The notes: a model not told the origin generated them from the letters alone. A stretch of 64,000 bases of DNA from IOR16 sp963521065 (GCA_963521065.1 CAUQTI010000015.1:8380-72379), one strand, 5' to 3'; counted from the first letter of the stretch, positions 35,557 to 44,980 are shown. Program-made: numbers and translations.

Positions 35557-36450
35557 ATGGGGTTAATGATAAAAGAGTTGCTGGCAATTGCTGAAAGAAG
35601 ACTTTCGGCTGCCTCCTGCATGGATCCCCGGCTGGATGCCGAGCTTTTACTCTGCGATTTGCTGAAAAGAGAGCGCAGTTTTCTCTTTACCCATATTGGA
35701 GATGATTTGGATGATCGGCGGTGTGAATTTTATTTTGAAGTAATTGATGTGCGAGCAAGCGGAAAACCGTTACAGCACATTTTGGGCAATCAGGAGTTTA
35801 TGGGACTGCGTCTCAAGGTCAATGAAGATGTATTGATTCCCAGACAGGATACAGAAACCCTCGTAGAAACAGCATTACAATATTTAAAGGAAAAAAAAGC
35901 AACAACAGGCGGCTTTGAAATTCTTGACCTGTGTTGCGGGAGCGGAGCAATCGGTATCAGCCTGGCCTATTATTTAGAAGCGGTTAAAGTAAAAATTACG
36001 GCTTCTGATTATAGTGAAAAGGCACTCCTCGTGGCAAAGGAGAACGCCTCAGGCTATCGCCCGGCAAAGGGAATTACCTTTGTAAAAAGCGATTTATTTG
36101 ATGCGTTCCCTAAAAATAAAAAAGGCAAAGCAAAGCGGCCGTTTGATCTTATTGTTTCAAACCCGCCTTACATACCGAGCGAGATTATTCCAACCTTGCA
36201 GAGAGAGGTTTCCTGCTTTGAACCTAAGATGGCATTAGACGGTGGTACGGATGGATTAGATTTTTACAGACGGATTGCGGCAGAAGCCGGAAATTATTTG
36301 AAAAAAGACGGACTCTTGCTTCTTGAAATCGGGCATGACCAGGCAGAAGCCGTGACTGAACTTTTAAGAGAAAGCGCTTTCTTTGAGACGATTGAAACAA
36401 AACAGGATTTAGCGGGGAAAGACCGTATCATATGGGCGAAAGTGGAATAA
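35557..36450 (+). CDS. prmC: Peptide chain release factor N5-glutamine methyltransferase
   Basis: A 297-residue SAM-dependent methyltransferase that methylates the GGQ glutamine of release factors. The N-terminal helical domain has DPRLDAELLLCD. Then come IPRQDTETLVE, the SAM motif ILDLCCGSGAIGI, and the catalytic NPPY in IVSNPPYIPS. GAGG lies upstream. The target, prfA, is only one gene away, the standard arrangement except that rpmE with its own promoter is inserted between them. Confidence 0.93.
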   Translation: MGLMIKELLAIAERRLSAASCMDPRLDAELLLCDLLKRERSFLFTHIGDDLDDRRCEFYFEVIDVRASGKPLQHILGNQEFMGLRLKVNEDVLIPRQDTETLVETALQYLKEKKATTGGFEILDLCCGSGAIGISLAYYLEAVKVKITASDYSEKALLVAKENASGYRPAKGITFVKSDLFDAFPKNKKGKAKRPFDLIVSNPPYIPSEIIPTLQREVSCFEPKMALDGGTDGLDFYRRIAAEAGNYLKKDGLLLLEIGHDQAEAVTELLRESAFFETIETKQDLAGKDRIIWAKVE

Positions 36451-36507
36451 AGTGCATAATAAGATGAAAAACATCGCTGCTTGGATAAAATAAAAGCAAA
36501 AAAATAC

Positions 36508-36536
36508 TTGCGGCAAATCAGAGCTTGTGCTAATAT
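36508..36536 (+). promoter_or_regulatory. Promoter for rpmE
   Basis: TTGCGG and TAATAT hexamers separated by exactly 17 bases, with transcription expected to start near 36543. Confidence 0.7.
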
Positions 36537-36542
36537 ATAAGA

Positions 36543-36638
36543 GCTATCGTGTATAGGGATTCGTATCTAAGACAGATATGGCAGATAGATAATATTATTT
36601 TCACGATATGTGGAAATACCAGGAAAGAGGTGAAAAAC
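36543..36638 (+). promoter_or_regulatory. rpmE 5' leader, candidate L31 autoregulatory RNA
   Basis: The roughly 95-base leader is closed by a 7-bp helix between TATCGTG (36545-36551) and CACGATA (36602-36608), directly before the GAGGTG ribosome site. Ribosomal-protein leaders that bind L31 are known in Firmicutes. Identity with that class is a proposal based on position and the closing helix only. Confidence 0.4.
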
Positions 36639-36839
36639 ATGAAAGAGGGAATTCATCCAGATTACAAAGAATGCAAAGTTACATGTGCATGTGGAAACAC
36701 ATTTGTTACAAAATCAACAAAAGAAGAGTTGAGATTAGACGTATGTTCTGCTTGCCATCCGTTCTTTACAGGACAGCAGAAGTTCATTAATCGAGGCGGA
36801 CGTGTAGAAAAGTTCAAGAAAAAGTTCAATATCGAATAG
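36639..36839 (+). CDS. rpmE: 50S ribosomal protein L31 (zinc-binding form)
   Basis: A 66-residue ribosomal protein. KEGIHPDYKECKVTCACGN at the N-terminus and VCSACHPFFTGQQKF are diagnostic. The cysteines in CACG and CSACH mark the zinc-containing (C+) type. The reading frame is open further upstream to 36549, but the ATG at 36639, eight bases after GAGGTG, gives the normal length. It has its own promoter, leader and terminator, so it is an independent unit inserted between prmC and prfA. Confidence 0.95.
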   Translation: MKEGIHPDYKECKVTCACGNTFVTKSTKEELRLDVCSACHPFFTGQQKFINRGGRVEKFKKKFNIE

Positions 36840-36847
36840 CAACAAAA

Positions 36848-36880
36848 AAACCTGGAAATATAGATTTCAGGTTTTTTTTT
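36848..36880 (+). terminator. Rho-independent terminator after rpmE
   Basis: Stem AAACCTG / CAGGTTT extended by further A-T and G-T pairs, followed by nine or more T. Confidence 0.9.
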
Positions 36881-36958
36881 AAGCCCTTTTGTGGTAAAAT
36901 AGTTCAGATATAGTGAGAAAAACCGAAAAAATATTTTTATGCGGGAGTGAATAGATTC

Positions 36959-38026
36959 ATGTACGATAAATTAAAATTTATTGAGGAAAAATACGAGGAG
37001 CTCAGCCTTAAGGTTTCCGATCCTGATGTAATCAACAATCAGGTGGTTTGGCAGAAGCACATCAAAGAGATGAGCGAAATGGAGCCGATTGTCAATAAAT
37101 ATAAAGAATACAAAAAAGTCAGTGATGATTTGCAGGCCACGAAAGAGCTTTTATCCGAAAATGGATTGGATGAAGAGATGCGGGAAATGGCTAAAATGGA
37201 GCTGTCTGATTTAGAAGATCAAAAGGAGAGCATCAGCGATGCGCTTCGTGTTCTTCTGTTGCCGAAGGATCCAAATGATGAAAAAAACGTTATCTTAGAA
37301 GTGCGTGCAGGAACTGGCGGCGATGAAGCAGCCCTTTTTGGTGCAGACCTTCTTCGAATGTATACACGGTATGCAGAACGACGCGGTTGGAAAACCGAGT
37401 TGATGGACTTGAATGATACCGATATTGGGGGCATAAAAGAAGCCGTAGTCATTATAAAAGGAAAAGGCGCTTATTCTCGCTTGAAGTACGAAAGCGGGGT
37501 ACACCGTGTGCAGCGTGTTCCTGAAACGGAGTCAAGCGGCAGAGTCCACACCTCAGCGGCAACCGTTGCCGTGCTGCCCGAAGTCGATGACGTTGAAGTG
37601 GAGATTAATCCAAATGACGTTCGTGTTGACGTATACCGTTCCTCCGGAAACGGGGGGCAGTGCGTAAATACTACGGATTCTGCAGTTCGTTTGACACATA
37701 TTCCAAGCGGGCTGGTCGTGACGTGCCAGGATGAAAAATCCCAGATAAAAAATAAAGACAAAGCCTTCAAGGTTTTAAAGGCAAGACTTTACGATATGGA
37801 AGTAAAAGCAAAGCAGGCGCAGGAAGCAGCTGCCCGAAAGAGTCAAGTTGGGAGCGGTGACCGAAGCGAACGAATTCGAACCTATAATTTCCCACAGGGG
37901 CGGGTTTCTGATCACCGGATTGGTATGACAATTTATCGTTTGGATAATTTCCTTGACGGAGATATCGACGAGATTGTTGACGGACTTGTAACGACAGAGC
38001 AGGCAGAAAAAATGAAGAATTATTAA
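36959..38026 (+). CDS. prfA: Peptide chain release factor 1
   Basis: A 355-residue class I release factor (UAA/UAG). The GGQ loop is in SSGNGGQCVNTTDSAVRLTH. The stop-codon recognition region holds GVHRVQRVPETESSGRVHTS. VRAGTGGDEAALF and the C-terminal TYNFPQGRVSDHRIG are typical. The frame also contains a GTG at 36947, but that overlaps the GGGAG site; ATG 36959 is the better start. It is the substrate of the PrmC encoded upstream. Confidence 0.95.
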   Translation: MYDKLKFIEEKYEELSLKVSDPDVINNQVVWQKHIKEMSEMEPIVNKYKEYKKVSDDLQATKELLSENGLDEEMREMAKMELSDLEDQKESISDALRVLLLPKDPNDEKNVILEVRAGTGGDEAALFGADLLRMYTRYAERRGWKTELMDLNDTDIGGIKEAVVIIKGKGAYSRLKYESGVHRVQRVPETESSGRVHTSAATVAVLPEVDDVEVEINPNDVRVDVYRSSGNGGQCVNTTDSAVRLTHIPSGLVVTCQDEKSQIKNKDKAFKVLKARLYDMEVKAKQAQEAAARKSQVGSGDRSERIRTYNFPQGRVSDHRIGMTIYRLDNFLDGDIDEIVDGLVTTEQAEKMKNY

Positions 38027-38058
38027 TTTGAACAGGCAAACATAGAAATGGAGCAAAC

Positions 38059-39087
38059 ATGGAAACCAAACTGATTGATGCAACCGATTTGAAAAAGGCA
38101 GAAGTGCAGCTGAAAGAAGCCGCATCCCTTTTGCGTACCGGCGGTTTGGTGGCTTTTCCGACAGAGACTGTGTACGGACTTGGAGCCGATGCCATGAACC
38201 CGGAGGCAGCGGAAAAAATTTATGCAGCAAAAGGCAGGCCTTCCGATAATCCCCTCATCGTTCATATCGCAAAAGAGGAAGAGCTGGGGAAGCTAACCGA
38301 CGCGGTACCGGATGCCGCGAGGAAGCTGATGCAGCATTTCTGGCCGGGCCCTTTGACGATGATCTTTCGAAAAAGGGAGGACGTGCCGTATAAAACGACG
38401 GGAGGATTGGATACCGTGGCGGTGCGGATGCCGGATCATCCTGTTGCACTTGCCTTAATCTGTGAGTCAGGTTGTCCGATTGCGGCACCGAGCGCAAATC
38501 TTTCAGGAAGGCCCAGTCCGACGGAATGGGAGCATGTGTATCAAGATTTAAACGGAGCTGTCGATATGATTGTAAAGGGAGGCCCTTGCAGGGTAGGGAT
38601 TGAATCGACCGTACTTGATATGACCGGAGAGGTTCCGATGGTGTTGCGTCCGGGCATTTTGACGCCGGAGCAAATCAGTAAAGTAACCGGCGGAAAGGTC
38701 ATTTTAGATCCGGCTTTGTTAGTCCACAGACCGCGAGATGTCAGCGGAGAGGGAGCACCTCCTCCTAAGGCACCCGGTATGAAATATAAGCATTATGCAC
38801 CGAAAGCGGAAATGATGATCTTGCAGGGAGAATCTGACCGCATAAAAGAAAAGATGAAGCATATTGCACAAGAAATGGAAATGCAGGGAAAGAAAGTAGG
38901 CATCATTTTATTCGAAGAAAATGACTTTGAACAAGCAGCACATGACTTTTTTTCCAAGCTGCGAGAGATGGACGGAGCACAGGTCGATCTTATTTTGGCC
39001 GGTGCATTGAGCGATGAAAATTCAATCGGATTTGCAGTGATGAACCGGATGTGGAAATCAGCGGGATATCACATCATCCATGTTTAG
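38059..39087 (+). CDS. ywlC: Threonylcarbamoyl-AMP synthase (Sua5/YwlC)
   Basis: A 342-residue Sua5-type enzyme that makes threonylcarbamoyl-AMP for t6A37 tRNA modification. The YrdC domain (about residues 1-205) has VAFPTETVYGLGADA, KGRPSDNPLIVH and SANLSGRPSPT. The linker contains APGMKYKHYAP, and the C-terminal Sua5 domain distinguishes it from short TsaC. GGAG precedes the ATG. The gene lies in the conserved prfA-sua5-rpiB-upp order. Confidence 0.93.
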   Translation: METKLIDATDLKKAEVQLKEAASLLRTGGLVAFPTETVYGLGADAMNPEAAEKIYAAKGRPSDNPLIVHIAKEEELGKLTDAVPDAARKLMQHFWPGPLTMIFRKREDVPYKTTGGLDTVAVRMPDHPVALALICESGCPIAAPSANLSGRPSPTEWEHVYQDLNGAVDMIVKGGPCRVGIESTVLDMTGEVPMVLRPGILTPEQISKVTGGKVILDPALLVHRPRDVSGEGAPPPKAPGMKYKHYAPKAEMMILQGESDRIKEKMKHIAQEMEMQGKKVGIILFEENDFEQAAHDFFSKLREMDGAQVDLILAGALSDENSIGFAVMNRMWKSAGYHIIHV

Positions 39088-39097
39088 GAGGAAACGT

Positions 39098-39529
39098 ATG
39101 AAAATTGCACTTGCAAGCGACCATGGCGGTTTTGCATTAAAAGAGAAGATAAAAGAGAATTTGAAAAAAAGAGAAATTGAGTTACTTGATTTGGGAACAA
39201 ACTCCGAGGAATCAGTGGATTATCCCCTTTTCGGAAGAATATGCGGTGAAGCGGTGGCATCAGAAAAAGCAGACCTGGGTATTGTGTGCTGCGGCACCGG
39301 CATTGGTATCAGTATAGCGGCAAATAAGGTTCATGGCATTCGATGTGCGATTGCAACCAATGAATATATGGCAGAGATGACGAAGAAACACAATGACGCC
39401 AATATATTAGCCTTAGGCGGACGTGTTCTGAATCCAGAAGAAGCGATAAAAATAGTTGACACCTGGCTGGATACAGAATTTGAGGGCGGACGCCATCAGA
39501 GACGTGTGGACATGCTGAACGAGATGTAA
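39098..39529 (+). CDS. rpiB: Ribose-5-phosphate isomerase B (RpiB/LacAB family)
   Basis: A 143-residue isomerase of the non-oxidative pentose phosphate pathway, linking ribose 5-phosphate and ribulose 5-phosphate. It has IALASDHGGFALK, the catalytic Cys in CCGTGIGISIAANK, and KKHNDANILALGGR. The frame opens at 39080, but ATG 39098 follows TAGGAGG and gives the family length. Its product pool also feeds transketolase reactions. Confidence 0.93.
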   Translation: MKIALASDHGGFALKEKIKENLKKREIELLDLGTNSEESVDYPLFGRICGEAVASEKADLGIVCCGTGIGISIAANKVHGIRCAIATNEYMAEMTKKHNDANILALGGRVLNPEEAIKIVDTWLDTEFEGGRHQRRVDMLNEM

Positions 39530-39546
39530 AGACAAAGGAGAAGAAA

Positions 39547-40176
39547 ATGGGAAAAGTATATGTATTCGATCATCCGCTGATACAACACAAGCTGGCAATT
39601 ATGAGAGATAAGGAAACCTCGACAAAGGACTTCAGAGAACTGGTAAGGGAGATTGCCACACTGATGGCTTATGAGGCGACAAGAGACTTGCCGCTAGAAG
39701 AAGTGGAAGTGGAAACACCGATTTGCAGAGCAACAATGAAGATGCTTGCAGGAGAATCCCTCGCGATTATTCCAATTCTTCGGGCTGGACTTGGCATGGT
39801 GGATGGATTTCTTTCCCTTGTACCAAATGCAAGAGTCGGCCACATTGGAATGTTCCGTGATCCGGAGACCAAACAGCCGGTGGAATATTACTGCAAACTT
39901 CCGGAGGATATTGACAAGCGCCATTTGTTTGTTGTAGACCCGATGCTGGCAACCGGGGGCTCCGCAAGTGCGGCAATCAGCCTGCTAAAGGAAAAGGGTG
40001 CAAAGAAGATTACCCTGATGTGTCTGATTTCTGCGCCGGAAGGGATTGCAGTCATTGAAGAGGACCATCCGGATGTCGATATTTTTGTAGCGGCAAAGGA
40101 TAGCCATTTGAATGAACATGCCTATATTGTTCCCGGTCTTGGAGATGCAGGGGATCGGTTATATGGTACAAAATAA
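39547..40176 (+). CDS. upp: Uracil phosphoribosyltransferase
   Basis: A 209-residue salvage enzyme converting uracil and PRPP to UMP. It has VYVFDHPLIQHKL at the N-terminus, IPILRAGLGMVDG, the PRPP loop VVDPMLATGGSASAAI, and VPGLGDAGDRLYGT for uracil binding. AAAGGAG lies upstream. It ends the conserved block that begins at glpX. Confidence 0.96.
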   Translation: MGKVYVFDHPLIQHKLAIMRDKETSTKDFRELVREIATLMAYEATRDLPLEEVEVETPICRATMKMLAGESLAIIPILRAGLGMVDGFLSLVPNARVGHIGMFRDPETKQPVEYYCKLPEDIDKRHLFVVDPMLATGGSASAAISLLKEKGAKKITLMCLISAPEGIAVIEEDHPDVDIFVAAKDSHLNEHAYIVPGLGDAGDRLYGTK

Positions 40177-40185
40177 AACCAATTT

Positions 40186-40213
40186 TTGATTTTATTTGAC
40201 CGGTCCGGATAAT
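40186..40213 (+). promoter_or_regulatory. Possible promoter for tyrS
   Basis: TTGATT and GATAAT separated by 16 bases in the 75-bp gap before tyrS, overlapping an 8-bp palindrome GACCGGTC (40198-40205). The gap is too short for a T-box leader. Confidence 0.4.
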
Positions 40214-40251
40214 AATAACAACATCGAAGGATGTAAGGATAGGTGATAGAT

Positions 40252-41511
40252 ATGTATAAGATTGACGATAATGTAAGTAAACATACGAATGTATTTGACG
40301 TCTTAAAAGAAAGAGGATTTATAAAGCAGACAACACATGAAGATGAAATCCGCGAGCTTTTAGGTAAGGAAAAAATCAAGTTTTATATTGGCTTCGATCC
40401 GACGGCAGACAGCTTGCACGTAGGACATTTCATGCAGATTATTATTATGATGTATATGCAGAAGTATGGCCATACTCCTATCGTTTTGGTTGGAGGCGGT
40501 ACGGGAATGATTGGTGACCCGTCCGGAAGAACGGACATGCGTCAGATGATGACAAGAGAAACCGTTATGGCAAACTGTAATCACTTCACAAGCTTGTTTA
40601 ATCAATTCATTGATTTTTCCGATGAAAAGGCGATTGCAGTGAATAATGCCGACTGGCTTTGGGATTTAAACTATATTGACTTTATCCGCGACATCGGCAG
40701 ACATTTTTCAGTAAATAACATGCTGCGTGCAGAATGCTTTAAAAAGCGTTTGGAAACAGGCCTTTCTTTTCTGGAGTTTAATTACATGCTGATGCAGTCC
40801 TATGATTTTTTAGAATTGAAAAAAAGACATGGCTGTAAGATGCAGTTCGGCGGAGACGACCAATGGTCCAATATCTTGGGCGGAGTGGACTTAGTTCGAA
40901 GGGAACTTAGTGAGCAGGTATATGGTATGACCTTCTCTCTTCTGACCACAAGCGAAGGTGTAAAGATGGGGAAAACGCAGAAAGGCGCACTGTGGCTGAA
41001 TCCGGAAAAGACGAGTCCGTATGAGTTTTATCAATATTGGAGAAATGTTGAGGATGCCGACGTGCATACCTGTCTTTCCATGCTGACCTTCCTGCCGATG
41101 GAAGAAGTAGAACGCTTGTCTTCCTTGGAAGGAGCAGAGATTAATAAAGCAAAAGAAATTTTGGCTTATGAGATAACGAAACTGGTCCACGGCGAGGAAG
41201 AAGCAGAAAAAGCGCAGTCTGCCGCAAGAGCTTTGTTTGCCGGCGGCGGTGCAATGGATCATGTGCCGACGACACAGATGGATGCTTCTCGCTTTGAGGG
41301 TGACGGTGTAGGTGTTGTTTCTCTCATCAAGGAGATCGGACTTGTTCCAAGTAACACAGAGGGATTCCGCACAATTGAGCAGGGTGGATTAAGCATTGAC
41401 GACGTTAAAGTAACAGATAAAAAGCTTATTTTGACAAAGGAAATGTTTAAGGACAATGCCATTCTGATAAAAAAAGGGAAGAAAACCTTCCATAGAGTAG
41501 AGTTGGTTTAA
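40252..41511 (+). CDS. tyrS: Tyrosyl-tRNA synthetase
   Basis: A 419-residue class Ic synthetase. The HIGH-type motif is GFDPTADSLHVGH, the KMSKS-type loop is KMGKT in GVKMGKTQKGALWL, and FGGDDQWSNILGG is the tyrosine site. The C-terminal S4-like RNA-binding segment has LSIDDVKVTDKKLIL. GTG at 40243 is an alternative start, but ATG 40252 is six bases after AGGTGA. A long terminator follows. Confidence 0.95.
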   Translation: MYKIDDNVSKHTNVFDVLKERGFIKQTTHEDEIRELLGKEKIKFYIGFDPTADSLHVGHFMQIIIMMYMQKYGHTPIVLVGGGTGMIGDPSGRTDMRQMMTRETVMANCNHFTSLFNQFIDFSDEKAIAVNNADWLWDLNYIDFIRDIGRHFSVNNMLRAECFKKRLETGLSFLEFNYMLMQSYDFLELKKRHGCKMQFGGDDQWSNILGGVDLVRRELSEQVYGMTFSLLTTSEGVKMGKTQKGALWLNPEKTSPYEFYQYWRNVEDADVHTCLSMLTFLPMEEVERLSSLEGAEINKAKEILAYEITKLVHGEEEAEKAQSAARALFAGGGAMDHVPTTQMDASRFEGDGVGVVSLIKEIGLVPSNTEGFRTIEQGGLSIDDVKVTDKKLILTKEMFKDNAILIKKGKKTFHRVELV

Positions 41512-41526
41512 ATTTAAAAACAGAGT

Positions 41527-41582
41527 ACCGCCTTGAAAAACTGTAAAAGTTATTTTACGGGTTTTCGATGGCGGTTTCTTTG
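41527..41582 (+). terminator. Rho-independent terminator after tyrS
   Basis: Long hairpin: ACCGCC / GGCGGT at the base and an inner GAAAAC...GTAAAA / TTTTAC...GTTTTC helix, then TTTCTTTG. Confidence 0.8.
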
Positions 41583-41615
41583 CAATTGCTGCTTTTTTAG
41601 AAAGGAATTGTATGT

Positions 41616-43595
41616 ATGAAAATGAAGCACCGGCAAAAAATTGGATTTGCAGTCTTTTTACTGCTTGCTTTGCTCATGGCAGCGGTGCCGGGTGTGAAAG
41701 CGTACATGGATCAGCAATATAAAAAAGAAATTTTGAGCCGGCTTACACAAGACGGTGCCCTGATTTACGGTGCCGATCAAAATGCGCCACCTTTACGCTT
41801 TTTAGATGAAGACGGTGTATATAAAGGGGTCGTAATTGATTTTATGAATCAGCTTTCTCTGGAGATGGGGGTAGAGATCAAAACGGTTCCCTATTTGTGG
41901 GAGGATGCGTTAACCGCGTTGGAAACAGGGGATACAGATATTTGCGATATGTTTATGGACAGCGAACGCAGCACAAAATATGCGGCGACAAAGCCCATTT
42001 ATAACCTTCGAACGGTTCTTGCCATTCAAGGTGATGCAGATTTTACACTTCGAGATATTAACCGGATGCGCATTGCAACGCAAAAAGGGGACTATGCAAA
42101 CGCATATTTAAAAAAGCACTATCCAAACGCCTCCTTGGTTTATGTGGCAGATGTACCCTCGGCAATGGAGCTTTTGGCGCAGGATAAAGTGGATGCGGTG
42201 ATCGGTGATGAGCCTGTTGTCTACTACACGATGAGCCATGACAAGGCTTACAGTACCTTTAAATTAATCAATACCGCGTTATACGAAGAGGATGTGGTAC
42301 TGGCGCTCAACAAAGAAAAGGCCGATTTAATTCCTATTTTGAACGATGCCATTGCAACGATTCGAAATAAAGGACAGCTTGAGAAGATACAGCAGAAGTG
42401 GTTTGGAATCTCGACACCCCTTTTAAAAAGTAATTCAGGCAGAGATTTTTTCAAATTTATAGGGATTCCTATGGGAGTCGCACTCGCTATCTTAATCCTT
42501 ATTCTCTTTAACAATCACGCATTGAAACGACAAGTAAAGGAACGCACTGCGGAGCTTGAAGACAGCCGCAACGAGCTGCAGATGATTTTTGACGGTATTA
42601 CAGAATATATTGCAGTAATCAGTAAAGAGAAAAGCATCCTAAATGCCAATCAAGGATTGATGAACTGTCTGCATAAAAATCAGGAAGAGGTTTTTGGGAA
42701 GGGCTGCAAAAGTCTGTTCTTTACGCTTTGCAAGGATTGCAATTGTTGCCCGATTGATGAATGTATGGCCACTGGGGGAACTGTTAAGAGAGAAATCGCA
42801 ATCGAGAGTGAAATGTATGAAATGGCTGTTTATGGACTTGCGGACACTCAAAGTGGAGTTTTAATCACATTGCGAAACATTTCCCTTGAAAAGATACGGC
42901 GTAACCAGCTTTTGCAATCCTCAAAGATGATTGCGATTGGACAGCTCGCCGCGGGAATGGCGCATGAAATCCGAAACCCGCTCGGAATCATAAGAACCCA
43001 GAGTTATCTATTGCGAAGCGGTGAACGTTTATCAGAGACGGCGAATAAGTCATTAGACTTCATTGATGCAAACATCAAGCGCGCAGGGGGAATCATTGAT
43101 AATGTGATGAAGTTCTGGAGAGTTTCTGATGATCAGGCCGAACGCCTAAACCTGAGAGAAAGTATGGAGGATATGATAACCCTTCATAGTGAAGAGACAA
43201 AGAAGAAAAAAATCACGATCTCCCTTGAGTGCGATGTGGATATTTGGGTCGATTGCAGTATAGAAACCTTGAAGCATATCCTGTTGAATTTAACCGCAAA
43301 TGCCATTGATGCACTTCACGAAGGCGGCTTGCTCCGAATTTCAGGAGAACGACGCGAAGCCTCCTTTTGCATTATTTGCGAGGATAATGGAAGCGGTATT
43401 GATGAAAAGCATCTGGAGAATTTGTTTAATCCATTTTTTACGACAAAGGAACCGGGAAAAGGAACGGGCCTAGGACTTTTTATTGTATATTCTGAGGTGC
43501 AGAGGTTAAATGGAACGATTGCCGTTGACAGCAAAATTGGAAAAGGCACGAAATTTACAATTGTAATTCCGCAGGAAGAGGAGGAAAAGGGATGA
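41616..43595 (+). CDS. Sensor histidine kinase with periplasmic SBP_bac_3 domain and cysteine-rich PAS-like region
   Basis: A 659-residue membrane kinase. A signal-anchor helix (about 9-29) is followed by a type-3 solute-binding domain outside the membrane (about 35-265), the fold that usually binds amino acids or small organic acids. A second helix (about 285-305) leads to a coiled linker and a PAS-like region (about 320-430) with seven cysteines, spaced C-x7-C-x2-C-x-C-C-x4-C at the core. The kinase core has the phospho-His in GMAHEIRNPLG (about 450), N-box LNLTANAIDAL and GTGLGLFIVY. It overlaps the response regulator by 4 bp. It probably senses an extracellular ligand and perhaps redox state or metal. 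Confidence 0.88.
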   Translation: MKMKHRQKIGFAVFLLLALLMAAVPGVKAYMDQQYKKEILSRLTQDGALIYGADQNAPPLRFLDEDGVYKGVVIDFMNQLSLEMGVEIKTVPYLWEDALTALETGDTDICDMFMDSERSTKYAATKPIYNLRTVLAIQGDADFTLRDINRMRIATQKGDYANAYLKKHYPNASLVYVADVPSAMELLAQDKVDAVIGDEPVVYYTMSHDKAYSTFKLINTALYEEDVVLALNKEKADLIPILNDAIATIRNKGQLEKIQQKWFGISTPLLKSNSGRDFFKFIGIPMGVALAILILILFNNHALKRQVKERTAELEDSRNELQMIFDGITEYIAVISKEKSILNANQGLMNCLHKNQEEVFGKGCKSLFFTLCKDCNCCPIDECMATGGTVKREIAIESEMYEMAVYGLADTQSGVLITLRNISLEKIRRNQLLQSSKMIAIGQLAAGMAHEIRNPLGIIRTQSYLLRSGERLSETANKSLDFIDANIKRAGGIIDNVMKFWRVSDDQAERLNLRESMEDMITLHSEETKKKKITISLECDVDIWVDCSIETLKHILLNLTANAIDALHEGGLLRISGERREASFCIICEDNGSGIDEKHLENLFNPFFTTKEPGKGTGLGLFIVYSEVQRLNGTIAVDSKIGKGTKFTIVIPQEEEEKG

Positions 43596-44968
43596 TACCG
43601 GAAAATAATTTTAAAATTCTCATTGTGGATGATGATGCGGATTATCGCGAAACGTATCAGATGCTACTTTGCAGTAAAGGCTATGAAATTGTTACGGCAG
43701 CGTCTGCGAAGGAAGCACTTGCGATTTTAGAGGAAGAATATTTTCCTTTGGTGATTACAGATATCCTTATGCCCGGCATTGACGGAATTGAATTTTTAAG
43801 ACAGATAAAAAGTATTTACAACAATGCGATTGAAGTGATTATGGTAACCGGATACGGGAGCATTGAGACCGCGGTACAGACAATGAAGATGGGGGCATTC
43901 GGTTACTTTATAAAAAGCCATGATCCGGAAGAAATGGTTATGGAGATACAAAAAGTAGAAAAGCTGGCAGAGCTTACAAACCTGAAAAGCAGCAATGAAA
44001 TGCAGATTGAGAAAGATGCACTATTTGGAAGCAAGAATAAGGAAATGCAGGAGCTGTGGGATCTTATACAGCAAGTTGCTGCATCGAAAGCCAGCATATT
44101 GATTATGGGAGAATCCGGTGTTGGGAAAGAAATTGTGGCAAAAAGGCTGCATCAAATCAGCGGGAGAGGAAAACGGCCGTTCATCCCATTGAATTGTCAG
44201 CATTATCCACAGAATCTGATTGAATCGGAGCTGTTCGGCCATGAAAAAGGCGCATTTACGGGTGCTTTGACCAAACGAGTAGGGAAACTTGAAGAAACGA
44301 GCGGCGGTACTATATTTCTTGATGAAATTGGAGATATGGACTTGGGAACTCAGGTAAAGCTTCTGCGCGTATTGGAAACAAGGCAGATTGAGAGAATCGG
44401 TTCGAACCGTTTGATTAATGTGGATTTTCGCCTCGTTTCAGCCACAAATAAAAATGTATATGAGAAAGTAAAGCAGGGAAGCTTCCGCGAAGATTTTCTC
44501 TACCGTATCAACACCATTGAGATTTACATTCCTCCGCTCAGAAAACGGCGCGAGGATTTAGAAGACTTTATTTTATTTTTTATCCATCGCTTCAGCAGGG
44601 AAACCGGAAAAGTGATCTTAGAAGTAGAAGCAAAGACAAAGGAATTCTTATTAAATTACGATTACCCGGGAAATGTGAGAGAACTGAAAAATATTGTAGA
44701 GCGCCTGGTTATTTTAAGTAATGACGGCACTTTGAAAATGAATCAATCTGTACAGATAGAGACTTTTGAAAAAAATACTTCTTCATTAGAACAGGAAGGA
44801 CTACTTTCTTATAAAGCAGCAAAACAAGAGTTCGAAAAAAAATATATTAAAGAGGCACTTTCCGCCTGCGGGAACAATATTACAAAAACCGCAGAGAAAA
44901 TGGGAATGAGCAGGAGGCAGCTCTTTAATAAAATTGCAGAATATAAGATTGATACCGGTGAAAAATAG
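43592..44968 (+). CDS. Sigma-54-dependent response regulator (NtrC family)
   Basis: A 458-residue activator. The receiver domain (1-120) has the DDD acidic pocket, the phospho-Asp at about residue 57 in VITDILMPG, and Lys in YFIKSHD. The AAA+ domain has Walker A GESGVGKE, the sigma-54-contacting GAFTGA loop in EKGAFTGALTK, Walker B GGTIFLDEIGDM and the arginine finger region FREDFLYRIN. A Fis-type helix-turn-helix (ITKTAEKMGMSRRQLFNKI) ends the protein. It is translationally coupled to the kinase. The next gene downstream carries a sigma-54 promoter, so that transporter is its most likely target. Confidence 0.93.
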   Translation: MIPENNFKILIVDDDADYRETYQMLLCSKGYEIVTAASAKEALAILEEEYFPLVITDILMPGIDGIEFLRQIKSIYNNAIEVIMVTGYGSIETAVQTMKMGAFGYFIKSHDPEEMVMEIQKVEKLAELTNLKSSNEMQIEKDALFGSKNKEMQELWDLIQQVAASKASILIMGESGVGKEIVAKRLHQISGRGKRPFIPLNCQHYPQNLIESELFGHEKGAFTGALTKRVGKLEETSGGTIFLDEIGDMDLGTQVKLLRVLETRQIERIGSNRLINVDFRLVSATNKNVYEKVKQGSFREDFLYRINTIEIYIPPLRKRREDLEDFILFFIHRFSRETGKVILEVEAKTKEFLLNYDYPGNVRELKNIVERLVILSNDGTLKMNQSVQIETFEKNTSSLEQEGLLSYKAAKQEFEKKYIKEALSACGNNITKTAEKMGMSRRQLFNKIAEYKIDTGEK

Positions 44969-44980
44969 AGAAGAACGGAA

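Noticed and set aside
40177..40251. T-box leader for tyrS
   Set aside because: The gap is only 75 bases, too short, and contains no specifier or antiterminator pattern.
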